This document shows positions 1 to 5,457 of a DNA stretch of 5,881 nt, piece by piece (position 1 is the stretch's first letter; each line of letters opens with the position of its first letter). A program made the position numbers and the translations under genes. Source of the stretch: Syntrophales bacterium (GTDB lineage: Bacteria; Desulfobacterota; Syntrophia; Syntrophales; UBA8958); assembly GCA_023231165.1 (NCBI GenBank), contig JALNVY010000156.1, positions 1 through 5,881 of the forward strand, read 5' to 3'. Under the pieces are notes generated by a model. It searched no databases. It worked only from the letters and a program-made list of their open reading frames with translations, and was not told the origin of the DNA.

Positions 1-52
1 CGTGCAACTTGTATTGAGAAATAATTCCTTGTCTTTTTTCTGTATCTAACAC
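1..52 (-). CDS. rpsO: 30S ribosomal protein S15, N-terminal fragment (runs off the left edge)
   Basis: Reading leftwards from a GTG at 52-50, the frame gives (M)LDTEKRQGIISQYKLH and is cut by the window edge after 17 codons. S15 is about 89 aa and is an early-binding protein of the 30S platform that contacts 16S rRNA helices 20-22. The visible residues match the family's start, in which a short Thr/Glu/Lys-rich stretch is followed by a helix ending in the pattern (I/F)xxxKxH; the diagnostic DTGSPEVQ motif would follow just outside the window. A strong Shine-Dalgarno sequence, GGAGG at 64-60, lies 7 nt before the GTG and supports this start. truB followed by rpsO is a very common bacterial gene order and adds weight. 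The call rests on few residues plus this context, and most of the protein cannot be inspected here. Confidence 0.85.
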   Translation of the reverse strand, partial: MLDTEKRQGIISQYKLH

Positions 53-59
53 TTTTATT

Positions 60-64
60 CCTCC
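60..64 (-). promoter_or_regulatory. Ribosome binding site of rpsO
   Basis: On the minus strand GGAGG, within a GAGGGAGGAA context, sits 7 nt upstream of the GTG at 52-50. It is the strongest Shine-Dalgarno match seen in the window together with the one before truB. It decides the GTG start and supports the call of a truncated gene at the edge. The 32-bp gap between truB and rpsO (53-84) holds this site and a short TAACCAGTTA imperfect palindrome. I see no convincing terminator or promoter in it. Confidence 0.85.
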
Positions 65-84
65 CTCTTTAACTGGTTATCATT

Positions 85-1023
85 TTAATTTTCGTTGAAT
101 ACCCTCAACAGTCTCATGACGGGGACGTCATTTTGAAGACCCGCCAGCTCCCGGCTCCCGTAAAGAAGCTCCGCTATCGCCACGAGCTCACCACTACCAC
201 CGGTTAACTTTACCATATCTCCCGAATCAAGAAAAGGAATATCATCACGACGATTTACCATTTCCGCACGGGGGTGCACGCCATCCTTGATTCTTTTCAC
301 CCAGGGGTCCTCCGGCACAATGGTCCTCATGTCCGGAAGCAATTCCACCAGGGGAATGAGGCTGGCGCGGACCCGGTCATCATTTCCCTGCCTGTCTTTC
401 TGGTCCATGACAATCGCCGCCGCCTCGGAAAAAATACCGCTGCGGGTCCTCCGCAATCCGGCAACACAGGCCCCGCAACCGAGGAGGTCGCCGACATCGG
501 CGCATAAAGAACGGACATATGTTCCCCCCGAGCAGGACATGCGAAACGTCACATAGGGCAGCGATATTTCTTCAACCGTCAAATGGGAGATCTCCACCAT
601 CCGCGGTGGTGGATCGACAATGATCCCTTTCCTCGCCCACTTATACAGGGCTCTGCCTTGTACCTTGACGGCCGAATAGCGGGGGGGTATCTGTTCGCTC
701 CGGCCCAGAAACCCCTGTAGGGCATTCTCGATACTCTGGTCGGTGACCTGCGGTTCCTTTTCTTCCAGCACCTCGCCCTCGATATCCAGGGTATCCGTGC
801 GAACGCCGAGGAGCATGGAAACCAGATAGTCCTTGGTTACCGACACCAGGAAAGGGACAAGTTTCGTCGCCTCGCCGATGCATACGGGCAGAACACCGGT
901 CGCTAAAGGATCCAGCGTCCCCGTGTGACCTGCCTTTTTTACCCCCGCGATCTTTCGGACATCCAGGACAACATCATGGGATGTCATGCCTGGACGCTTG
1001 TCGATAACAACTACCCCATTCAT
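85..1023 (-). CDS. truB: tRNA pseudouridine(55) synthase TruB
   Basis: TruB isomerises uridine 55 in the T-arm of tRNAs to pseudouridine in the cytoplasm. Numbered from the ATG at 1023 (312 aa), the protein opens with NGVVVIDKRPGMTSHD. It then carries the catalytic motif AGHTGTLDPLATGVLP at about 31-46, where Asp38 is the expected nucleophile. Further family motifs are KDYLVSMLLG (about 64-73, active-site Tyr), IPPRYSAVKVQGRALYKWAR (about 112-131), GGTYVRSL (about 166-173) and LRRTRSG (about 190-196). A C-terminal region of some 85 residues with GDMVKLTGG looks like the PUA-type TruB tail. The ATG overlaps the nrnA stop as ATGA. This start puts Met directly before the conserved NGV, as in homologues. 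A TTG at 1041-1039 with GGAGG 4 nt upstream would add six residues (MHIGLE) and is a real alternative. Length is normal and all key residues are present. Confidence 0.97.
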   Translation of the reverse strand: MNGVVVIDKRPGMTSHDVVLDVRKIAGVKKAGHTGTLDPLATGVLPVCIGEATKLVPFLVSVTKDYLVSMLLGVRTDTLDIEGEVLEEKEPQVTDQSIENALQGFLGRSEQIPPRYSAVKVQGRALYKWARKGIIVDPPPRMVEISHLTVEEISLPYVTFRMSCSGGTYVRSLCADVGDLLGCGACVAGLRRTRSGIFSEAAAIVMDQKDRQGNDDRVRASLIPLVELLPDMRTIVPEDPWVKRIKDGVHPRAEMVNRRDDIPFLDSGDMVKLTGGSGELVAIAELLYGSRELAGLQNDVPVMRLLRVFNEN

Positions 1024-1979
1024 TTCCAGGCCGATGTGCAAATAACCTCCAGGAGCCGTTTCTTTACGGTGTCAATATTTCCTTCAATCCGGCAGCCCGA
1101 CGCATTGACATGCCCGCCGCCGCCGAACACCCTCGCCACCCGCTCGACGTTGGTCACACCCTTGGAGCGTAAGCTGATCTTGAAATTTCTGTCCGGCAGT
1201 TCCGTATAGAGAATTGATATTTCTACGCCCTCGATGGATCTGGGCAAATCGACAAGGCCCTCGGAATGCTCCCAGAGGGCGCCCGTTTCTTCAAAATCTT
1301 TGAGAAAAACAACCAGCGAGCCGACCCGGTCCTGACAATCAAAGCTCAGGGTCTGCATGGCCTTCGCCAATAAACGGATTTTGCTCATAGGGAAGCTCTC
1401 ATAAATATTTTCTGATATCCACTGGGGATCGGCGCCACTTTCGACCAGATGACCGGCCGCAATAAAGGTATCTTTCCCCGTGTTGCCATAATGGAAACCA
1501 CCGGTATCGGTGAGGATTGCCGTATAAAGATTCGTAGCCATCTCGGCGGTAATAGTTGTTTTCATCGCTGTCAGGAGGCGGAAAATAAGCTCTCCCGTGG
1601 AACTTGCCGTAGGATCGATCAATCTGACTTCACAGAATCCGCCATTGGAAACATGATGGTCGATATTCACCAGCTTCTTGACGGTCCCTATCCTTGCGGC
1701 TTCATCTCCTACCCGATCCAGTTCGCTGCAATCGAGTATGAAGGCAACCTCAAAGGAGTCCGGTGGGGGAAGGATATTACGGATAATATCCGATCCGGGA
1801 AGGAAACGGTAATTATCGGGCGTTTTGTCCTGATTATAGATGGTGGCATCTTTCCCGAGACCTTTAAGGAGAAGATAAAAGGCCAGTTCCGAACCGACGG
1901 CGTCGCCATCTAATTTGACATGGGCCGTGATTAGGAACTTTTGATGACGATTAATTATATCAATTATCTTTTGGATCAT
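1020..1979 (-). CDS. nrnA: DHH/DHHA1 phosphoesterase, NrnA-type oligoribonuclease / pAp phosphatase
   Basis: NrnA-family enzymes degrade RNA di- to pentanucleotides and often dephosphorylate 3',5'-pAp, replacing Orn in many bacteria. In this 319-aa reading the N-terminal DHH domain shows motif I TAHVKLDGDAVGS (about 18-30; His20, Asp24, Asp26), motif II FILDCSELDRVG (about 80-91; Asp83), the DHH triad in NIDHHVSN (105-112) and motif IV ILTDTGGF (155-162; Asp158). The C-terminal DHHA1 domain ends with FGGGGHVNASGC (285-296). All metal-binding positions are present. The Pro usual in motif I (PDGD) is Leu. The open frame extends to 2099 but would overlap rbfA heavily. The ATG at 1979 is chosen because MIQKIIDIIN fits the family and AGAGG at 1990-1986 lies 6 nt upstream. 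It overlaps rbfA by 20 bp and truB by 4 bp. Substrate preference between oligonucleotides and pAp cannot be read from sequence. Confidence 0.93.
   Translation of the reverse strand: MIQKIIDIINRHQKFLITAHVKLDGDAVGSELAFYLLLKGLGKDATIYNQDKTPDNYRFLPGSDIIRNILPPPDSFEVAFILDCSELDRVGDEAARIGTVKKLVNIDHHVSNGGFCEVRLIDPTASSTGELIFRLLTAMKTTITAEMATNLYTAILTDTGGFHYGNTGKDTFIAAGHLVESGADPQWISENIYESFPMSKIRLLAKAMQTLSFDCQDRVGSLVVFLKDFEETGALWEHSEGLVDLPRSIEGVEISILYTELPDRNFKISLRSKGVTNVERVARVFGGGGHVNASGCRIEGNIDTVKKRLLEVICTSAWK
1046..1050 (-). promoter_or_regulatory. Ribosome binding site upstream of truB
   Basis: GGAGG at 1050-1046 lies inside the 3' end of nrnA. It is 4 nt from the in-frame TTG at 1041 but 22 nt from the ATG at 1023, so the best Shine-Dalgarno points to TTG while the conserved N-terminus and the ATGA overlap point to ATG. 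Only TGGA, immediately before the ATG, is otherwise purine-rich. The site may also help ribosomes that terminate nrnA to restart on truB. Confidence 0.6.
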
Positions 1980-2334
1980 CCGCAACCTCTTGTTCATGTA
2001 TCTGGGCAAAAATAGTGTCGATGCGGCTTCCGTAGGCGAAGGACGGATCGGCGTAAAAGACGATCTCCGGGACGTAACGCAGCTCCAGGCGTTTACCAAG
2101 TTCTCTTCTTAAAAAACCGGTCGCCTTCTCCAGCGCCTTCTGGGTCTCGGGGCGGCAAGTATCCTGCCCCATCTCGACAAAGTAGATTCTGGCCGTCCGT
2201 AGATCATCACTGAGCTTCACCCCGGTAATGGTCATTTGTTTAATCCTCGGATCGGAGACTTCCCGGATCAGGATATCGGAGACTTCACTCATGATCCGCT
2301 CCGCTACCCGCTGCGCCCTTTTAAAAGTCGCCAT
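1960..2334 (-). CDS. rbfA: 30S ribosome-binding factor A
   Basis: RbfA is a small KH-type protein that binds the pre-30S subunit near 16S rRNA helices 1, 44 and 45, helps mature the 5' end of 16S rRNA, and is needed for growth at low temperature in E. coli. The 124-aa product has the normal length. It begins FKRAQRVAERIMSEVSDIL and carries the family signature SDPRIKQMTITGVKLSDDLRTARIYF (27-52), an LRRELGKRLELRYVPEIVFYAD segment (75-96) and SFAYGSRID (98-106). The last 15 or so residues are an acidic, probably disordered tail (EQEVADDPKDN). The start codon ATG follows a GAAGGGGCAGG tract (2350-2340). The gene overlaps the ylxP end by 14 bp and its own end overlaps nrnA by 20 bp, which suggests coupled translation. 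Its position between infB/ylxP and truB is typical. Confidence 0.97.
   Translation of the reverse strand: MATFKRAQRVAERIMSEVSDILIREVSDPRIKQMTITGVKLSDDLRTARIYFVEMGQDTCRPETQKALEKATGFLRRELGKRLELRYVPEIVFYADPSFAYGSRIDTIFAQIHEQEVADDPKDN
1986..1990 (-). promoter_or_regulatory. Ribosome binding site deciding the nrnA start
   Basis: AGAGG within the rbfA coding sequence lies 6 nt upstream of the ATG at 1979-1977. The alternative in-frame ATG at 1997-1995 has no purine-rich tract at a suitable distance (GCCCAGATAC precedes it), so the 1979 start is preferred over that one and over longer readings of the frame. Confidence 0.75.
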
Positions 2335-2659
2335 ATTTGCCTGCCCCTTCAGATTGCATGTTAAGCCATTCTGAATAACTGGTTATTTCCAGATTCGAAC
2401 CGATGACCTGGGCAATGCCCATCTCTTCGATATAGTTGAAGATATGATCAACTTTTGCGTTAATATAGCGCCGGTCGTTCCCGACCACACAAAACCCGAT
2501 CTTCGCCTTCTTCCATGAATCATTGTCTCCAACTTCGGCGATTGAGACATTGAAGGTGTTCTGCGTCCGTTTCAGAATCTTGGTTAAAACGGATCTTTTT
2601 TCTTTGAGGGACCTGCATTCCGGAATCCACAGGTCCACGAGCCCGGCGCCTACTACCAT
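2321..2659 (-). CDS. ylxP: DUF503 family protein, YlxP-like
   Basis: This 112-aa protein matches the DUF503/YlxP family, usually about 90-110 aa and encoded between infB and rbfA in many bacteria. Visible family features are a first beta strand VVGAGLVDLWIP, the signature SLKEKR (17-22) leading into a helix, FNVSIAEVGDNDSW (36-49), a strand KIGFCVVGND (53-62), a second helix with IFNYIE, and a final strand NLEITSYSEW (89-98). This pattern fits the small ferredoxin-like alpha/beta fold known from structural genomics. No catalytic residues are evident and the molecular function is not established. Conserved placement among initiation and 30S assembly genes hints at a ribosome-related role, which is inference. 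The ATG at 2659 lies 9 nt after the infB stop, in the same frame as infB, and lacks a recognisable Shine-Dalgarno sequence. The tail beyond residue 100 (SEGAGKYGDF) is polar and probably flexible. Confidence 0.9.
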   Translation of the reverse strand: MVVGAGLVDLWIPECRSLKEKRSVLTKILKRTQNTFNVSIAEVGDNDSWKKAKIGFCVVGNDRRYINAKVDHIFNYIEEMGIAQVIGSNLEITSYSEWLNMQSEGAGKYGDF

Positions 2660-2668
2660 TATTTTAAT

Positions 2669-5368
2669 TTATAGCTTTCTATCCACCTGCTCGTTGACGT
2701 ACGCCTCCAGGATGTCCCCTTCTCGAAGGTCATTATAGTTCTCCATCCCGATACCACATTCGTAACCCGTCGCGACTTCTCTGGCGTCATCCTTCGCCCG
2801 CTTCAGGGAAGCAATTTTCCCGTCATATACAACAACGCCTTCCCGTACTAGTTTGAGATTGGCACTCCGGGCAATCTTACCGTCCGTGACGTAACATCCC
2901 GCGATCGTACCGACCTTGGGTATTTTAAACAACTGCCTTACTTCAGCCCGCCCCTGGACAACTTCCTTATATATCGGATCGAGAAGCCCTTCCATAGCCG
3001 CACGGACATCCTCAATGACATTGTAAATGATATCATAGAGTTTTATCTCAACACCCTCCTGTTCGGCCACTTCGACCACCCGGCTATCCGGCCTCACATT
3101 GAAACCGATGACAATGGCATTGGCTGAAGACGCGAGCATGACGTCCGTTTCCGTGATCGCTCCCGTCGAGCTGTGAATGACTTTCAGCTTCACATCTGCG
3201 GTGCTCAACTTGTTCAATGCCTCGGCAATGGCTTCCATGGACCCCTGGACATCAGCCTTGATGATCACGTTGAAATCCTTCACACCCTCCTTGATCTTCT
3301 GATAGAGCTGTTCCAGGGTAATCTTTGAGGTTGAAGAAAGTTCCTTCTCCCTTTCCTTTCTCGTCCAGTAATCGGCGATGTTGCGCGCCTTCTTTTCGTC
3401 CTCGACACAGAGGAATTCCGCGCCTACCTGGGGGACGTTTGAAAACCCGATCACCTCCACCGGCATCGAGGGTCCGGCTTCCTTAACCCGCTTTCCCCGG
3501 TCATTGATCATGGCGCGCACTCGTCCATACTCCGTTTTCGATGCAAAGGCATCGCCTTCCCGGAGGGTTCCCTCCTGAATGAGAACCGTCGCCACTGGCC
3601 CCCTTCCCTTATCCAGTTTCGATTCAATGATAACCCCTTTTGCCGGTCTTTCCGGATCAGCCTGAAGTTCCAGGATATCGGCCTGCAGCAGGATCATTTC
3701 GAGAAGGGCATCAATGCCCAACTTCTGTTTGGCCGAAACCTCACAAAAAATGGTCTCGCCTCCCCATTCCTCGGAAACGAGATTATATTCTGTTAGACCC
3801 TGTTTGATCCGCTGCGGATCCGCATTGGGCTTGTCCATCTTGTTAATGGCTACAATAATCGGGACGCCCGCCGCGCGGGAGTGGTTGATGGCCTCTATGG
3901 TCTGCCCCATTACTCCATCATCCGCCGCTACCACCAACACTACCACATCCGTCACCTGTGCACCTCGGGCGCGCATGGCAGTAAAGGCCTCATGGCCGGG
4001 GGTATCAAGAAAGACGATGTCCCTATCTTTGATATGGACATGATAGGCGCCAATGGCCTGGGTTATCCCGCCGGCTTCACCCTCGATCACTTTTGTTTCC
4101 CGGATCGCATCGAGAAGAGACGTTTTACCGTGATCGACGTGGCCCATGATCGTCACCACCGGCGCTCGTGGTTGCAGGTTCCGGTCGCCCTGATCATCCT
4201 GCTGAAAGGTATCTTCGAATTCGCCGCCGGCAGATTCCACCTGATAACCAAATTCCGCAGAGATAAGCGTCGCCGTGTCAAAATCAAGGGACTGGTTAAT
4301 GGTCACCATCAACCCCAACCCGATGAGTTTGTTGATAACTTCACTGGCCTTTACGCCCATCTTCTTGGCTAAATCACCAGCGGTAATCGTCTCGGAAATT
4401 TTGAGTCTCCGTTTACTGGCCTTAGGTACGGTAATGACTGTTTTTTGAAGCTTCACGACCCCGGCCTTTTTCTCATCCCGCCAGCGGGAGCTCCTCTCAT
4501 CCCGATCAAGTTCTTTAATCTTTCCCTTTCTATCGACAGCCTTTTTGATTAAGGCCTTATTGCGGGGAAACGGATCAGAGATCACTACTTCTACCGGTTT
4601 TTTCCCTCTCTTTTTATCCTTGTCAGGTTCCCATTTCACCGGTTTTTTCATGCCCACCGGGGGTGCCACGTCCCTGCCTACAACTACATCCGCTCTTCTG
4701 GGCACAGGTTTTCTCTGGACGCCGGCCCCTGCCGGTTCCAGTGGCTTACGAGGTGCTGTAATCCGGTTTATTTCTCTTTTTATCGGTTTGGGGGGGGCGA
4801 CAGGCGGCAGCGGGGTAACCGGCGGGGCTGATTGCATAACCGGCTTGCCGACGACAGGTTCAGCCCTTTCTACCACGGGGCTGCCGCTCGCAACGGGGGC
4901 CGGCGGCGGAGGCTCTTGGGAAATCGGGGGCGATACAACCTTCGCTTCGGCAATCTTGTCTTCGGTAGGCTTCACCTCAGCAGGTTTCACTTCAGCAGGC
5001 CTCTGGCTAACTTCGACAGGAATGGCACCCCCCTTTACAGGTTCAACAGTGGGCTGGGATATGGGTTTCCCCTTAACTTCCGATGTTTCCCCCGCCACGG
5101 GAAGGGGTTCTTCAACCGGTGCAGGCACTTCCTCTTCAACCTCGGTGCGCACCGCTCTTCTTCTGATGACCGTAGATTTGACCCGCTTCTCGACCACCTC
5201 ATGGGGTTCAGCAGCAGAATAATCCCTTTTTATTCTCTCTACCTCGCTGTCTTCGAGGGTACTTGAGTGGGACTTCACCGAAATACCCATTTTTTCCAGA
5301 CGTGCGATCAAGTCTTTGTTATCGACCCCTAATTCCCTGGCCAATTCGTAAACTCTCATTTTTGACAT
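2669..5368 (-). CDS. infB: Translation initiation factor IF-2
   Basis: IF2 is the GTPase that places formyl-Met-tRNA on the 30S subunit and promotes 50S joining. The 899-aa protein is complete. Residues 1-52 form an IF2_N domain (MRVYELARELGVDNKDLIARLEKMGI), followed by basic VIRRRAVR. A Pro/Val/Lys/Glu-rich linker spans about 80-240, then a basic stretch (241-320). A second IF2_N domain (about 322-376) contains ITAGDLAKKMGVKASEVINKLIGLG. The G domain (about 401-568) has G1 GHVDHGKT (409-416), G3 DTPGH (455-459, His459), G4 NKMD (509-512) and G5 SAK (545-547). Domains II, III and C2 follow, including VIIKADVQGSMEAI (701-714), GFNVRPD (755-761) and the C-terminal GYECGI (868-873) of the initiator-tRNA-binding domain. 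The ATG at 5368 follows GAGGG (5380-5376). Ala438 in GITQAIGA and Gly488 in GVMGQT differ from the commonest residues. ylxP follows in frame after TAA and three codons. Confidence 0.99.
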   Translation of the reverse strand: MSKMRVYELARELGVDNKDLIARLEKMGISVKSHSSTLEDSEVERIKRDYSAAEPHEVVEKRVKSTVIRRRAVRTEVEEEVPAPVEEPLPVAGETSEVKGKPISQPTVEPVKGGAIPVEVSQRPAEVKPAEVKPTEDKIAEAKVVSPPISQEPPPPAPVASGSPVVERAEPVVGKPVMQSAPPVTPLPPVAPPKPIKREINRITAPRKPLEPAGAGVQRKPVPRRADVVVGRDVAPPVGMKKPVKWEPDKDKKRGKKPVEVVISDPFPRNKALIKKAVDRKGKIKELDRDERSSRWRDEKKAGVVKLQKTVITVPKASKRRLKISETITAGDLAKKMGVKASEVINKLIGLGLMVTINQSLDFDTATLISAEFGYQVESAGGEFEDTFQQDDQGDRNLQPRAPVVTIMGHVDHGKTSLLDAIRETKVIEGEAGGITQAIGAYHVHIKDRDIVFLDTPGHEAFTAMRARGAQVTDVVVLVVAADDGVMGQTIEAINHSRAAGVPIIVAINKMDKPNADPQRIKQGLTEYNLVSEEWGGETIFCEVSAKQKLGIDALLEMILLQADILELQADPERPAKGVIIESKLDKGRGPVATVLIQEGTLREGDAFASKTEYGRVRAMINDRGKRVKEAGPSMPVEVIGFSNVPQVGAEFLCVEDEKKARNIADYWTRKEREKELSSTSKITLEQLYQKIKEGVKDFNVIIKADVQGSMEAIAEALNKLSTADVKLKVIHSSTGAITETDVMLASSANAIVIGFNVRPDSRVVEVAEQEGVEIKLYDIIYNVIEDVRAAMEGLLDPIYKEVVQGRAEVRQLFKIPKVGTIAGCYVTDGKIARSANLKLVREGVVVYDGKIASLKRAKDDAREVATGYECGIGMENYNDLREGDILEAYVNEQVDRKL
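4970..4999 (-). repeat. Two tandem 15-bp copies encoding PAEVK in the IF2 linker
   Basis: The plus strand reads CTTCACCTCAGCAGG then TTTCACTTCAGCAGG, differing at two positions. On the coding strand they encode PAEVK twice (IF2 residues 124-133). A degenerate third unit (PTEDK) follows, with IAEAK after it. The repeat lies in the disordered linker between the two IF2_N domains, where length varies widely among bacteria, and it is consistent with in-frame expansion by slippage or unequal exchange. Confidence 0.8.
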
Positions 5369-5375
5369 GCTGATT

Positions 5376-5380
5376 CCCTC
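5376..5380 (-). promoter_or_regulatory. Ribosome binding site of infB
   Basis: GAGGG on the minus strand lies 7 nt before the ATG at 5368-5366. It supports the first Met over the in-frame Met four codons in (MSKM), for which spacing would be too long. The base of the possible leader hairpin at 5384-5408 ends 3 nt upstream of it. Confidence 0.75.
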
Positions 5381-5383
5381 GCT

Positions 5384-5408
5384 AAAGCGTACTCAAGTCT
5401 TGAGCTTT
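5384..5408 (-). other. Palindrome / possible small hairpin in the nusA-infB gap
   Basis: CTCAAG and CTTGAG flank a single base (5392-5404), making a 13-bp near-perfect palindrome. AAAG at 5384-5387 and CTTT at 5405-5408 could extend it as RNA, with a four-base one-sided bulge (5388-5391). The element ends just before the infB Shine-Dalgarno. It has no U-tract after it on the minus strand, so it does not look like an intrinsic terminator. It could be a protein-binding palindrome, a weak leader hairpin, or chance. The rest of the 89-bp gap (5369-5457) is AT-rich, with no ORF and no clear promoter that I would defend. Confidence 0.35.
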
Positions 5409-5457
5409 CAGATAAGTAGCATTAAACTTTTTAGATACGTTCATTAATTACAGATTA

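Noticed and set aside
1449..1913. 154-aa plus-strand open frame opposite nrnA
   Set aside because: It is antisense to the conserved DHH motifs, and its protein has no recognisable domain.
1980..2099. 40-residue N-terminal extension of the nrnA frame
   Set aside because: It lies wholly within conserved rbfA coding sequence and its residues do not resemble the DHH family. A good ribosome binding site supports the ATG at 1979.
71..2386. The 10-mer AACTGGTTAT occurs at 71-80 and at 2377-2386, the latter within a 6+2+6 inverted repeat
   Set aside because: Several shared 10-mers are expected by chance in about 5.9 kb. One copy is inside ylxP coding sequence, and there is no further similarity around them.
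3881..4372. 163-aa plus-strand open frame opposite the IF2 G domain
   Set aside because: It is antisense to strongly conserved GTPase motifs and looks like a shadow frame.
4649..4651. Possible internal infB start (Met240) giving a shorter IF2 isoform, as E. coli makes
   Set aside because: The GGTGGG before it is only 1 nt from the ATG, which is too close for a Shine-Dalgarno, and nothing else supports internal initiation here.
4545..5222. 225-aa plus-strand open frame rich in Thr, Gly and Ser
   Set aside because: It is antisense to the Pro/Ala/Val-rich infB linker, whose codons lack stops in the opposite strand. It has low complexity, no convincing ribosome binding site and no family resemblance.
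5384..5408. Intrinsic terminator after nusA
   Set aside because: The stem is short and not GC-rich, and no U-tract follows in the direction of transcription. The infB ribosome binding site lies directly downstream.
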